From Epiperipatus broadwayi (taxonomy: Eukaryota > Onychophora > Udeonychophora > Euonychophora > Peripatidae): a DNA stretch of 64,000 nucleotides. A model generated the notes under the pieces. It made no database searches and was not told the DNA's origin. It saw only the letters and a program-made list of their open reading frames with translations. The DNA lies in assembly GCA_028023455.1 (NCBI GenBank), contig JAQFVV010000013.1, forward strand, positions 4,220,001-4,284,000, written 5' to 3'. Below, in pieces: positions 1 through 12,600 of this stretch (the stretch's first letter is position 1; each line of letters starts with the position of its first letter). Both the position numbers and the translations under genes were made by a program.

Positions 1-1523
1 CTTAATCATTATCTGTCATAGATTGTCATTGCTTTCCATGTCACAATTTATTTTAGTATTATTTAGAGATACATCATAAATTTTAGCAAACAATTTTCAT
101 TATTAAGATGTAAAATCAAACACTAATAATACAAAAACTATCATTACATTTGAACATTGCAAACCGATTTTTTTTTTAATGAATACCTTGTTTGCTTAAA
201 TTAATAATTTTATAAATGCATGAAATTGTTTTTTTTGTTTTTTTTTTACAGTATTATGTTTTTGGATACAAATCTGTACACGACATGCGATTCTATAAGC
301 AATCTAAAAAAATAAACCAGTAAAAAAAATTTAATTAGAGAAAAATAAGTTCACTTCTGATTAAAAATTCATACCTGAATAATTTCATTTAACTGCATAA
401 TTTAATACAAATACAATCGAACAAATTATAAATTAATTAGTAGAAACATCAATAAAAAGAAACCATAATTAGGACTAAAATTAATACAATAGAATCTACA
501 TATGTGCATACACGTACTTTTTAAATATATAAATCCACCTATAAATTTATCTACTCATATAAATCATCTCCTCTTAAACTGAAAAAAAGGTTCTTTGATT
601 TTTCTCAATTTTTTTAATAAGCAGGACAACTTTCTAAGATCACTCCACATGTAGGGTTGTTGTTATAGCTGTCATTATTACAATAAGCCAAATAATAATA
701 TAGATAGAATGCTCAACAACATGCATTAGCAAGTATGGTGAATTTATTAGATTTTATTTCTTGAATTTAATAACAAAAAGTGTCATTGTCTTTTTAGATA
801 CTTGATTGCATTTAACTGAAAGATTATTTGGATATTTTTGAAGACGGTATGTGTTTGTATTTGTGTGCGTGAAAAATACGATTTAAATATATATATATTT
901 AATGACAAACTATATTACACAATGAATCTCGTATTTCAATGGCTATAAAGTCATCAGTCAAGGTTGCAGTTGGTGACGAAGGCAACGAATATAAGATGCT
1001 CTAGATTATAGATATAGCTAATTAGTCAGTTTTTAACTATTATTAAATGAAATATTGTCCGACTTGGTAAAATTAAAACAAAAAGACAAAAAGTCAAGTA
1101 ATTAAAAGCATAAATATTATAAGCATAAAATAGATTTCAATATATCAAAGAGACTATCAAAGTTAGTTATTCAATTTAATAAAAAGATGTCAAATACGAA
1201 TAATTTATTATGTTCCAATAAATTCTCACTCTGATAAAAAGTAGAATTTTACGAATAGTCTAAATAAAAGTTTAAAATTGCTTTAAGATATTTTAGTATT
1301 AGATTTCAAAGTTGTATGAATAAATTTTGATATGGAGAGAGAAATGAAAGTGAATAGAAATATACAAAATTTATGCAAAAAGAAAAACTATATCATGAAT
1401 TCTTTTTATAAAAAATAACTGAAGAAATATAATCATACAATCTTTCAAATTAAAAAATAGCAAATGTAAACTATATTTTAGCTAACCAAAATATGTATAT
1501 TTTAAGATATTCAACAAATAAAG
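1..1523. other. AT-rich intergenic DNA, no gene seen
   Basis: This stretch is made of A- and T-runs and short repeats with no reading frame that resembles a known protein. I see no splice-site-flanked exon and no structured RNA. It is probably old, decayed repeat sequence. Confidence 0.5.
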
Positions 1524-1600
1524 ATCATCGCAGCTGCCTTGCAAGCAAGTAGTTGGTTGCAGAAGGTTGTGGGTTCGCCTCCCGGACCATGCTATGACAT
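1524..1600 (+). repeat. possible tRNA-derived SINE head (box B-like)
   Basis: A short island of higher complexity contains GGGTTCGCCTCCCGG at 1571-1585, which resembles the T-arm and RNA polymerase III box B of tRNA genes. It is preceded by CTTGCAAG, which could be an anticodon-loop remnant, and followed by an A-run. The spacing between the two does not fold as a normal tRNA, so a decayed tRNA-derived SINE head is more likely than a functional tRNA. The identification rests on one motif. Confidence 0.25.
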
Positions 1601-2589
1601 ATGAAAAAAAAAGTTTTGTCAATGTATATTCTTCTAAATTAATTTACAAGATTATATATTGGCAAATCTAACCACTCAATTAAAACAATTCAAAACAAAA
1701 ATAGAAATTTTTTTTATGCGTGTGCTAATTCGCATACATTTAATTAGAAAAAGACAAAATATTAAGCAGAGAGAAAAGCAAAACTAAAAAACTAAAAATG
1801 GTGTTAATTTTTCAATAGTAAATAGTCCATAATATTTGGAAACCATTCATTAAACTTTGTTTTTTTAAAAAAAGAGAATTTTCATAGATAAAGTATATTA
1901 AATTTCTATTGAACATTACCATTAGCAGAATAATTTAGATGATCAGAGAATCACATTAAATTCAGTATTTATGAATTTAAAGGTTTCCAATTCAACCAAT
2001 TCTGATCAACCTAGCATCACCTGAAAGAGAGAGGAAGAAAATACTACTGGAAATATAGATAGAGTCCTATAGTAACTTGTGTGTTATTACTAGTAACTAA
2101 ATAGTTAAATATATTAATTATTGGTTAAAACAATAAATGAAAGGAACTATTATATAAATAATAGGAGTAAAGAAGTAGCATATCAATAAAATTTCAGTTG
2201 AGATAAGACAATACAAATAAAAAAGAATACAAAAATATTTAAAAACAATCCATTTCAAAGAACTAAATTGCATAAATGGAATTCTATAAAATAATAATAA
2301 AAAAAAAGAATTAATTGCAAATTGGTAAGAAAAGTTAGAAGAGAATAAAAGTTTCAAAGATTTCAGAGAAAAAAAATTCCAATAAGAAGAAAAAATATAT
2401 ATTATTACTAAAAAAGAGAGAGGCAGAGAGAAATGATATTATAAAGTATGGGAAAGAATTTCAAAAAGAACAATATAGAAATAAAAACAGCAAAACAAAG
2501 AAACCCATACAATTACATTATCTTTCAAAATATCAAACATTTAAAATTGAAAATGATATATGCAGTTACAATTAAATCTAAAAAAAAAA
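1601..2589. other. AT-rich intergenic DNA, no gene seen
   Basis: Low-complexity sequence. The open frame on the minus strand at 2118-2357 is a hydrophobic Phe/Tyr/Ile-rich translation of AT-rich DNA and matches nothing I recognise. Confidence 0.45.
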
Positions 2590-4165
2590 AATTAAAAAAC
2601 TTTAGAAAGTGAAAAAATCACTAAAGATGTTTTAAAAGAAGCAGATGACAAAATATAAAAACTAATGGCAAAGCATAAAATATTTAAATAATAATGATAT
2701 ACCAGATTTTTTAAAAATTGCAATGGTAATATCAATATTTAAGAAATATGAAAGAGAAAATATAAAAAATTATAGACCTATGAATGTTCTATCAGTGCAA
2801 TATAAGATCTATACCAATGTCATTTTAAATTGTCAAAGAGAATTCGAGATTTAAGTCTACTAAAAAAAAAAAAATGATCCTCTTTTTAAAATTTAAAAAT
2901 TTTTAATGGCAAACTGTAACTTCTGAAGAGAAGATCCAATGGGATTTAAAAATTGTTATAGCAAATATATTTCATTAAAATACTAAGGAAAGTTACAATA
3001 AGGATTGATAAATATGAGTTGCTATTTTGCATTGAGTTTGTAGATTATTAAAAGAAATTTTACTCTTTAAGCAATTTTGTAGTAATTAAAACTTTGTAAT
3101 ATCATGACTTGGAATATTATTTCTATCTAAAGAATATTTATTAAAATACAATATTTATAAATTAATACATATTGACATTAAGATTAGTATAAAAGAGAAA
3201 TTCAGATCTCACAAAACTTTCTACAGCAAGTTTATGAAAAATATTTTGTAGATTAGGATGAAAAACAAAATAATAAAAATATATGGAGATCATACATATG
3301 ATCTTATTGTTTTTGCAAATAATGTTCTAGAGTTTTAAGAAATGTTACAAGAAAACAAAAAAGGTCTAGGATAAAACTAAAAATTCTAAAATAGTATTTG
3401 ATAGCTTTTCAAAGAAGAAAACAAGATTGGTAATAATAAATTAGAAGTTAAGCCAATAAACATCACATGATCACCATTTCTTATGTGCAGTCCTCTCAGA
3501 TCCAAGGCTTCTCACTGACGAAGGCCACAAGCCAGAAACTAGTCTGGGGATATTGGATGAGTAGGCACTAGATGGGGATTTTATGCACAAGCCTTCTGGC
3601 ATTCATTGATTACTCTGGCTTGCACTGAGTGGCACTACTGAATGGAGAGTTTTGCCTGTTTTAATAAAATTAGAAGTTAACAATTATAAATTCCCCTTGG
3701 TCAAATTATTAATATAGAAGTTAATGAAAAAAATTAATCATAAAATTAAACTTGGATTGTGTTGTGATAATATTTTAAAATAAAATTTGAAAAAGTTTAT
3801 AATAAATGTATTATATCAGCATGTAGTTATGAATCTGTATCTTATAATAGTAGTGCAGATCACCAAACAAAGTGCATAATGGGAGTAACAGGGAAATTGA
3901 AAATGAAATGCATGAGTTAGAAATCAGACAGGTTTCATCAACATTGAATATGAGCTTATTGAATTATTAGAGGAGTTAACAAATCCTAAAAAGATTTCCA
4001 AATATTATAAGACCTAAAAAGTGACTCCAACTGAGATGGTTTGTTGAAATAATAAATTTTTCTGAAGTAATGTGGAAAACAATTCTAGATCAGAGAAATT
4101 GAATTAACTTGAAAATAGTTTCAATCTGCACCATACTAATAATATAATGGTTAATATATATATAT
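2590..4165 (+). mobile_element. decayed RTE-type LINE, split by a SINE
   Basis: Frame-hopping translation of the plus strand gives pieces of a non-LTR reverse transcriptase. At about 2695-2825 there is a degenerate IPDFLKIAMVISIFKK...NYRPMNVLSV...KIY, the fingers motif. At about 3290-3330 there is a degraded FADD box (DLIVFANN). At about 3670-3765 NYKFPLGQIINIEVNEKI... is directly alignable with NSYKYLGRIINTDGNIMDEI in the RTE copy at 15-16.6 kb. The last 40 bases, ending near 4160, resemble that copy's 3' end (CTGCA...GGTT). Many stops and frameshifts show that it is dead. The same family in the opposite orientation occurs at 15028-16641. The left boundary is approximate. Confidence 0.7.
3452..3666 (+). 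mobile_element. SINE family 1, near full-length copy inserted in the LINE
   Basis: A 215-bp unit starts GCCAATAAACATCACATGAT and ends TTTTGCCTGTTTTAATAA. It is bounded by a perfect 14-bp direct repeat, AAATTAGAAGTTAA, at 3438-3451 and 3667-3680. This is a target-site duplication and marks retroposition into the RTE LINE. The middle carries a core, CACTGACGAAGGCCACAAGC followed by CAGAAACTAGTCTGGGG, that recurs in every other copy in this window (27.8, 31.7, 40.3, 45.4, 46.9 and 52.0 kb). It encodes no protein. Its tail is not a long poly-A. It could belong to a described mollusc or cephalopod SINE superfamily, but I cannot name it from sequence alone. Confidence 0.8.
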
Positions 4166-5303
4166 ATTATTTTTATCAATAATTTTCAATTAATTTCTTT
4201 TCATACTTATTGCAAACTATTAAACTGTTTTTATTTCAACGACATTTTATAATGTATTATTATTTCTTTCTGTATTTACATTAAAAATAAAACTATATAA
4301 AACAAAATTTCAATGTTTTTTTAATAACAGGTACAAAAAAGTTGTATAACATATATAGGTTGAAGAGAAGTTGATTGAAGGATAAGTGCTCCCCAAATTC
4401 TCAACATCACTATGCTCCGCAGTTGGCTTCCCAAATTTATGTGTCAAAATGTAGATTAAGCAAGCAAGTACGTAAATATAAAAAAAAGTACGTAAAATCA
4501 AACAAAATGATAACTTTTTAAATATTTTTTTCTGATTGGTTGATGTCATCTTTGTCTTTGGCATAAGAAAATTAAGTCTTAATGTGGTAATTCTTGTTGT
4601 TCCAACAACAACTTAAAATTTTGAGCCCATTCAGTTGTCATTTTACAAATAATGGTTTTCCCATTCACTTAATGATCCTATTTATTTTAATTTATGGACA
4701 CTTTCATATAAATTTTTTCTTTAAATAAGTGATAAACATTTTTACGTTAACTTTAGCTAATTTAAGTTAATAATTTCTTACATTAAATTTATTACAAATA
4801 AAGTGATCTTGAATTATAGGTTCTTTTCCCAAATTCACATAAAAACTAATATTTTTAGTGCTTTTACAAATTACTTAATGTTTATTTAATAATTTATGTA
4901 TTAACACTTTATTTTGATGTTGTGAAATAATTTCTTTTATTTTCTTTCTCTCCTATCTTACCCTTACTTAAATGAAAATTAATTTATTTATAAACCCTGT
5001 AATTTTACTGAGAGACATTAAAAAAAAATATTCCTCCATTTTTAAAATTTAAAACTATTCATACACATATGCAATTTAATGATGTAAAACTATTTTTTAA
5101 ACCCTTTTGATCATATATCCAGTCATTTTATTGTTCAGATTAAAATAATTTTCTGCTTTAATTATAGGTCTGTCTAAATTTATATTATACTTACGATAAA
5201 CATGAGATCAATTGACATCAACGCATATATATTGAGTAGAGTCATATCTTCTACATATTGTTCCAAGACCCCTCCCTCATCATGTACTTCGTGTATAAGG
5301 TAA
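4166..5303. other. AT-rich DNA with one higher-complexity island
   Basis: Mostly low-complexity AT-rich sequence. The island at about 4365-4445 is G+C-richer and, on the minus strand, gives an 84-codon frame (4310-4564) containing HKFGKPTAEHSDVENLGST. I do not recognise it. It may be a fragment of another repeat. Confidence 0.4.
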
Positions 5304-5345
5304 TTATAGGAAATTTGAACACAGACTTTCAAGTACCCGTCAGCT
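5304..5345 (+). repeat. terminal fragment related to the 7.1-7.9 kb foldback
   Basis: The sequence beginning ATTATAGGAAATTTGAAC and continuing ACAGACTTTCAAG closely matches the outer end of the large palindrome at 7062-7868 (there ATATAGGGGATTTGAAC, then TCAGACTTTCAAG). Similarity fades after about 40 bases. It suggests the foldback belongs to a dispersed repeat family rather than being a unique local inversion. Confidence 0.5.
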
Positions 5346-7061
5346 GTATTTTAAATATTTCATATGTAATGGAAAATGAATCACGTTTTACTCATAGGGA
5401 CTTTGATTACATTTACTGTTTTGTAGGTAAATGTTATTTTTCAACACACACCCATATATACATAACATGTATGCTTTATATATATATATAGCATATGTAT
5501 ACAAATTAAGATTATGATATAAACAAAACTTAAAATAATTAATAAATGGAGAGAGCATATTTACGTAAATATTGATTGTCCATGTGTGTTCACTCATTCA
5601 TTTTGTCTTGTATTTGTTATATATATTTGTTAAAATGATTTGGAATTGGGAAGTCCATGATCAATTCTTGAATTTGCAAGTCTAGTGCTCAAATTTCTTA
5701 TGAACTCTTGATCACTAAACCCATATGCCACTTTTTTTATTTATTAAAAGTTGAATACTGTACTCAGATGCATAGGTGATGGATTGTGGAATCATCTCCA
5801 GATGTAAAAATTATCTATGAATATTCAGGTGAACAGTGAGCATCTAGAATATCTCCAGCTGCCTTGTATGATAAAATATTAGTAATCAAAAACCAGATGT
5901 TATTTTTGATACAGTTCTTTTTTCAACTTTCTTTCTTTTCCTTACTATTTTCAGTTACTTAAATTCCGTGTAGGACCTAATTATCAAGAGCCTGTCATAA
6001 AACCAGTTATCTTTATATCCTAAGTGTGATTGTGAAATTATCTGTACATACAATTACATTTCTACTCTTTAAATATATACACAGAAATTCTGACTTCAAT
6101 TTCCCTTTTTATTTTAGTACAAGTCCTCAGGTCTAAGAAAGTATGGACAGGATGTGTAGCCTGGGAGATCTTTGTTTTGATCTTAGTTGAGGGAGTACAA
6201 TCACTAAATATTTATGTTGGAGTGAATTTTAGAAGGAATTTTATTTTGGCAAAGATTTATGTTGAGGCAGCTTTACTTAAGTATATGGAAGCTAATAAAA
6301 ACAGTCTAAAAATAGCATGTCTCATATAGCTTGGATAGATTATAATGCCTCATTAATTGCTCACTGAAGTAATAGAAACAATTTCATAAAAGAATTAATG
6401 TTATTAGTGGTAAAGGACTAGATAATAGTGGTAATAAATATGATTCTAATTTAAATTCTAATTTTTTCTAAATATAGGTATATGGATTGTATAAATTTTA
6501 ATTGATGCAAAGTCTTCAAGATTTGAATAAAGGTCAGCCCTAGTAGTTAAAAAGCTGTCAAGATTTAAAATTAATATAATTGTAAAATCTAATGAATATT
6601 TTCTATTCTTGAAATTTCTAAACATATAAAGACTAATAATATTAAATTTTGTTTTGCTTGAAGGTATCTGGTGCATTTTATAAGTGCATATGCTTTACTG
6701 TTAGGTTCAGAGAATTATAAAAAAAATAACTTTTATTCATTGTTGGATAATGTTTTTATACTAACGCAATTTAAATGACTTTTTTTTTGGGAGACTTTAA
6801 TACACATACTGATAGGAACAGTAAACATTGGCCCAAAATTATTGAAAATAATGTTATTGTCATTACAGATTCAAATGTACTGTTATTGATGTTTTCCATA
6901 ACACATGAAACCCTTCCATAACCATTGTGTTTAGTCAAAAAAGTCACTGTAAAGAAAAATTTATGCATTTATGCTCAACACAATGGCACCTAATGGATTA
7001 TGATATAGTCAAAATGCAAAATTTGAAATACCAGACATGCTTAAACCTGGAGCTTAATTGT
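5346..7061. other. AT-rich intergenic DNA, no gene seen
   Basis: No protein-like frame is recognisable. A patch at about 5770-5880 shares GATTGTGGAATCATCTCCAG-like wording with 17895-17970, so both may be remnants of one unnamed repeat. The rest is low complexity with several short TA runs. Confidence 0.4.
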
Positions 7062-7868
7062 AAATATAGGGGATTTGAACTCAGACTTTCAAGCCCCTTT
7101 ACTATCCACACTATCTCATACTACTAATACAAATGGACACTCACATGCAGAAAAGATAAATAATCACCAATATCCATATTTTGTGCTAAACCAGCACTCA
7201 TCAGTTGGTCCAGACTACCATCTTCCATACATATATATACAACCAATGCTTAGTTTATATAGATAACAAATCCTTACACTTTAATGGACAGGCTTCAACC
7301 TACTCCAATCTCCAACTCTTCAGCCATCCATAGCATTGAAAATCTGATGATAGAATTCCCAAATCCCTTGCTAATGCCAATATTGTTGTCATGCCCATGT
7401 TGATCTCAAGTCACTCTGACACCTCACATATAGGACAATATTCATTTAAATACATTCTTCCCATCCTTCTTCTATGTATTTAAATGGATACTGTCCTATA
7501 TGTGAGAGGTCAGAGTGACTTGATATCAACATGGGCATGACAACAATATTGGCATCAGCATGGGATTTGGGAATTATATCATCAGACTTTCAATGGTATG
7601 GATAGCTGAAGAGTTGGAGGTTGGAGTCAGTTGAAGCCTGTCCATTAAATTGTAAGTATTTGCTATCTATATAAACTGAGCACTGAATATATATTTATAT
7701 GTATAGGAGATGGTAATCTGGACCAACTGACAGTGCTGGTCTAGCACAAAATATGTGTATTGGTGATTATTTATCTTTTCTGAATGTATGTGGTCATGGG
7801 TATCAGTAGTATGAAATAGTGTGGATAGTGAAGGGGCTTGAAAGTCTGAGTTCAAATTCCCTATATTT
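7062..7868. repeat. 807-bp foldback palindrome, two ~394-bp inverted arms
   Basis: The left arm (7062-7455) reads as the reverse complement of the right arm (7474-7868) along its whole length. There are only scattered mismatches and almost no length difference. The arms are separated by an 18-base loop (7456-7473). Outer ends are ATATAGGGGATTTGAAC on the left and its complement near 7852-7867. Inner ends are TTCATTTAAATACAT and ATGTATTTAAATGGA. Similar 60-70-codon open frames therefore appear on both strands (7075-7266 plus, 7667-7879 minus, both with a DFQAP...STL..TT.T start), but they are products of the palindrome, not evidence of a gene. It fits a foldback/MITE-like element or a recent inverted duplication. 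A transcript across it would fold into a very long hairpin. Confidence 0.9.
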
Positions 7869-8389
7869 TCAAAATGCAAAAGAAACTCATATTATATGAG
7901 TACTTAGAAGTGCATATTGTTGACATATGCTTTGGGATTATAATTGCAGTTGCATTAAAATTGCAAATTATTCCAATGATATTCATAACACTTATCATTT
8001 TGTTAAAAGTTTATCCTATCTATGATAAATTTCAAAAGCTATTAAACATTAAAATTACTAATTTGGGCTTTTAAGGCATCATATTGAAGCATACAATACT
8101 CTAAGAAATGTATTAAAGCTTACAAATATATGAATAGTCAAACAATATGCAAATGTAAGTACTCAAGTAACATAATCTTTTGTATTCTAACTTCTAATTA
8201 TGTTGTAATATATTAGGTACCACTGTGATAAGCATGAAGGCATTCAAGACTTTTGATAATGATTTTTCTGCCTAAACAAATAGTTTATTATAGTTAATCT
8301 ACTTTTAAATCAACTAAAAAAGAAGAATTATGACTGTTTCTTAGCCAATGATTTGTGTTTTTACTACAATATAAAGAGTTAAAGACAGA
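7869..8389. other. AT-rich intergenic DNA, no gene seen
   Basis: Just outside the palindrome a 66-codon open frame (7874-8074, plus) encodes a hydrophobic Ile/Leu-rich peptide without a recognisable motif. I treat it as chance. Nothing else is visible. Confidence 0.4.
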
Positions 8390-10145
8390 AGTTCAATGTG
8401 TGACAAGGAGATCTAAAAATTATTGATAGATTAAAAATGCAAACGAAATACAGACATTACTTGATTGAAACAACTATATTTTTTGATATCTCGAAAATAA
8501 ATATGAGATTGAAAAGCAATATCATAATATTATTTAATAAGACTTTTTTATCTGATGATAATATTTTAAACAGTTGGAGAAATTATTTTATTCATTTTTG
8601 AATAAAGATATGAAAAGTGAGATGATAACTTTTAATTACATATCCATTCTATTCATTTAAATTAAAATCACCCTTTATAATCATAAAAATGAACAATTTG
8701 ATAATCTTTATAAGATATTAAAAGAAAATTAAAGATGTTAGCTCCAAAGTTATTAAATATTTTTGGGAATATATGAACTGATAATGTTGTGCTAACTGAT
8801 ATTAAAGATGCTTCTATTATTTATTATTCCAATTTATGAAAATAAAGAGTGTATATTAGTTTGCAGTAATTATCATGAAATATCATTTTATCTACTACTG
8901 CAAAGATACTTTCAAGGAATTTGCTTAATATGTCACTTTCAGTCACAAATGAGTAGTTACCAGAGACTCAATGTGGTTTTATTAAATCAAAAAGCATTGT
9001 AGATATGGTTCTTCTTGCCACAAAAATGCAAGAAAAGTATGGAGGTCAAAACAATAATTTATATATTGCTTTTAAAATTGATGTAATCAAGGCAGATGAT
9101 TTAATTAATCCAATAAGTCTGTAGCACTGTTTGAAATTAGTTGATTGTTGATTAAGGTTTCATGAAGGAATGAAAGAAAATATTAATTATTCCAGATGGA
9201 AAATCTGAGGCATTTGAAAAAAAAACTGGTGTTAAACATGAAAGCATAATAGCTCTAACTTTGCTTTTAATTTTCATAGCAGTAGTCATTGTCAATTTTT
9301 GTAGGTAAATTCATAAAACAGGCATCAAGATGATGCAGCCTTGTTAGTAGAATATTTTAATCTAAAACAGTTAAAAAGTTAAGACAAGAACTTCAGATTT
9401 TTAGCTACTGGATTTATAGAATATGATGATTATGTAATTTTTGACACTTCAAGAGATGAACTACAGTTAGTGATTTAATGTTTAAAAAAACAATCCTTTT
9501 ATCTCCAAGCAACATATAGATATCTTAACTCGTATGTTGAAAGGCAAATATAGATGTTGAGGTGCAATATAGACTCCAATATTTTGCTTCTTTTAATAAT
9601 TATAAGGTAGGATATTTCATAATTAATGCATTTAAATTAGTCATACATAGCGACCTATTATTATATTTAATTTATTGCATGGATGTGAAACTTAAATTTT
9701 ATATTGTCATAATATAAACACGAGAAAATTTTTATTTAAGGCTGCTTCATAAAATTTAAAAAATTTGATGCTTCAGTTTAATCTTAATAATAGAATCTAC
9801 TGTTAGCAAATCTCATCATCATTGGATTGATATACAAAATGAATAGACTTTTTAAGAAAGATATTTTTAATGAAGTTAAGCTTGGTTTTTATTAAAGAGT
9901 TTATAGGTTTTATGAAATAGCTATCTCATTTATTTTATAAGGATTATTTCAAATATATTCTAAAAAAGCAGAATATTGATTGTTTTTATTGATAAAATAT
10001 GGCTGAAGTTTTTCAGAAATGAAAGTTTGCTGCAGAAGTCAAAAAACAGTATTGCAAACATCAAATAGATTAATGGATCAGCTTGTTTTACATGTAGTCA
10101 TATTTATGTTCACAGACTGGTTTGTATAATCATAGCAAATTAATT
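8390..10145 (+). mobile_element. decayed CR1/Jockey-like LINE (copy A)
   Basis: The plus strand translates in shifting frames to LINE reverse-transcriptase pieces. At 8960-9045 it gives PETQCGF.K.KSIVDMVLLA.KMQEK (the LPE.QCGFR..R.T.DM motif), then NLYIAF before a lost KAFD. At about 9185-9300 it gives PDGKSEAFEKKTGVKH...I (the GVKQGC.L.P box). At about 9650-9700 it gives a degraded LL.GCE.W.L (CMDVKLKF). Near 10084-10140 the C-terminal zinc-finger-like end appears (CFTCSH..., then GLYNHSK after a frameshift). The same family lies at 44.4-46.4 kb. There is no intact open frame, so it is a relic. The clade assignment is by motif wording only. Confidence 0.65.
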
Positions 10146-12391
10146 ATTGTCTCCTTTTTCATTTTGAGTTGGAATGGTCTTATTCATTTACAAGAGGCTT
10201 CACTACTATTATGATAGTACTTTTTAAGAATATGAGTTGCAATCAAAATATATTAAAATAAATTTGATTATGCATTCATTAAATGCAATTTTATTGATAA
10301 GAAATTTATTGACCTTTAAATTATAAAAAGTTATTTACACAATTATTAATTCTGACATTGAATTATGGCTAACATTAGAGTTGAAATAAAATTAATCATT
10401 ATTATGATTAATTTTCTTAAGTTTCTTTCAAAAGTTAATTCTTGAACATAAAACCAAACTTTCTTTCCTAAGACTTCTTTTTCATTGTTCTACTTTTCAC
10501 ATAAGCTATTTCTCTTCATAAAATTATTACTTATTTGCTCTTCTATTTTATTTTTTGTCAATTACGATCTCTTTCAATGTATAATTTACCTTGCCTTACC
10601 AATTCTCCTCATTTCCATAATTTCCTCAATATTTTTTTCATTTGCTTTTACTGTAAGATCTTATTTTGCAAATTTATATTTTTTATTTTTTTCAAATTGT
10701 ACATGACTAAAGTCTCTGATAAGTCCTTGGGGGGTGGGGGGTGGTGGCTCTATATAAAACTAAAATTTAAATAAAAAATTTAATAAGTACCTTTCTGAAA
10801 TTTAATAGCCTTATTAACATTACTTAACTATTACAGTTTTATTCTTTTTTTATCTTGATTTGAAACTTTAAGTTCAAAACTTGTTCTTACTCTTCTCACC
10901 TGTCCATTTAATTATATTTCCATTTATATAAGATTTCACTTTCTTCAAATCTGAATCATTCTTCATATGCCCTAAAACAAGAAATGAATTATTTGTGTGT
11001 TCATATGCTATGTTTCATCATATATTTTCCTATGTAACTTAAATTTATTTTATTATATATATATATTAATATTATATATATTATTATTTTATAATAATGT
11101 ATGTATGTATTATTATATATTTTATTTTATTGTATATATATATTAATACTTGTATATAATTTGTTATTAATAAAAATTTGTTTATATAAAAAAAAAAAAA
11201 GGAATTTTTCATGCCAAACCTTTAATGTCTAACAATTCTGCATAACATTTCGTTAAAATCATCTCCACTATTCATAAATGTACCATATCACATGTTTAAA
11301 ATTACTTTATGATCATGAGCAATTAGAATACATTAGATAACAATGCAAATAAGCTTAAAACAGATTAAATTCATTAATCCCACCTGTATTTATGGATTTT
11401 TCCTGCTTATAGACTTTCTTTCACAGTGAAAAAAAGTTCAACTAAATTTACTGAGATTCAAAAAGGAGCATAATTAGGATAATATTTATGAATAAAATCT
11501 AATACAGATGTCCTAATGATAAAATTTTAGTGACAAATAAAGTAATTGAATTTTGTAGTTAGGAAAAACATTACATTTGGCAGGCAGTACTCTTGATATA
11601 ATGATATAAGATTTAATGCCCCTAAGCTAATTAGAAGTTCAATGAAAAATAGGTAAAACTATTATTGAAGGGTTTTAATTTTAACTTTTAAAAGATGATA
11701 AAAAAGATAAATAGGCAAAATTTTAATTTTATCATATTTTTAAAAGAAAAAAAATTAAGACTAACATTTTGATAAAAAAAAAAAAGATTTTAACATTTTA
11801 TTAAGAAATTTAATTACAGTCTTTTTGTCTCTCTATATCTCTAAAACAAAAAGTAATGTTATCCAAATCAAAGGTTAATTAAAAGGTTATCTTATTTTTT
11901 GACATAAGAGAAAAATCAGTGGAATTTTTTATGATTGGAATTTTTTTTAATTAAAAGAAAAAAGAGGTAAATAACCTTCTGTAAAAATGGTCAATTGATC
12001 AGGATTTAGTGGGCTATGTTTGAGAGAATATGTGATTGGATAAATACAGGGTTGTTTTAAAAAATAATATGGGGGTCAGATAAACAGTCAACCTTAGTAT
12101 CTTGTGTGAAGCAATTATTCTTAATCTGTTGAAGAAGTCAGTAGCAATAGTCTTTCTGGATTCAGCTGTTGAAGAAAACAGAAGCAGCAGTTCAGTTGTG
12201 AGAACTGTGAGAAATAGTTTGGTAGTCTGAAGTAACGCTCATATCACCACAAGCTAAAAAATACATTTTAGAATGGATTGTAAGAATACTATGTGTTAAA
12301 TTTTAGCTAGAAGGTGAGTATCATTAAACCTCACCATGTAACCTATTGACTAAATAAAATGTAGATGAATACTCCTAGCTATATTTAAAAA
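10146..12391. other. AT-rich intergenic DNA with TA-rich tracts and a G-rich run
   Basis: The hydrophobic frames at 10485-10774 are translations of T-rich DNA. Position 10729-10747 is a G-rich run (GGGGGGTGGGGGGTGGTGG). Positions 11050-11165 form an ATAT/TATTA-rich block and 11187-11201 is an A-run. The stretch 12020-12260 has higher complexity but no recognisable frame. No gene is seen. Confidence 0.4.
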
Positions 12392-12392
12392 G

Positions 12393-12600
12393 ATGACTGT
12401 CTCATTATGTATGTTAGTCTGTCCTGGAAATTTGTAGATTCATTATGTATTTTCCTGCAAACTAGTAGATTTATTCTGTATATTAGACTGACCTGCAAAT
12501 TATTTACATTGAAAAAATAGATAAATTTATCATGTGTGCAGTCTGAAATAATGTAACAATGGGTAACTTTAACTGTGTACATTACCCTGGAAATAAGTAA
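12393..12600 (+). repeat. decayed minisatellite, units of ~31-38 bp
   Basis: Successive units share the wording CATTATGTAT..TTAGTCTG.CCTGGAAAT..GTAGATT. Unit 1 starts near 12393, unit 2 near 12431 (lacking the TTAGTCTG part), and unit 3 near 12470. Two weaker echoes run to about 12600 (TGTGTGCAGTCTGAAAT, and TGTGTACATTACCCTGGAAAT). The units have diverged enough that expansion is probably old. The 72-codon minus-strand frame across it is incidental. Confidence 0.5.

Noticed and set aside
1524-1600. Functional tRNA gene
   Set aside because: There is a box B-like T-arm, but no acceptor stem or D-arm that pairs, and the spacing is wrong.
7075-7266. Pair of similar small proteins on opposite strands (with 7667-7879)
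   Set aside because: Their similarity is a direct consequence of the foldback arms, not of two homologous genes.
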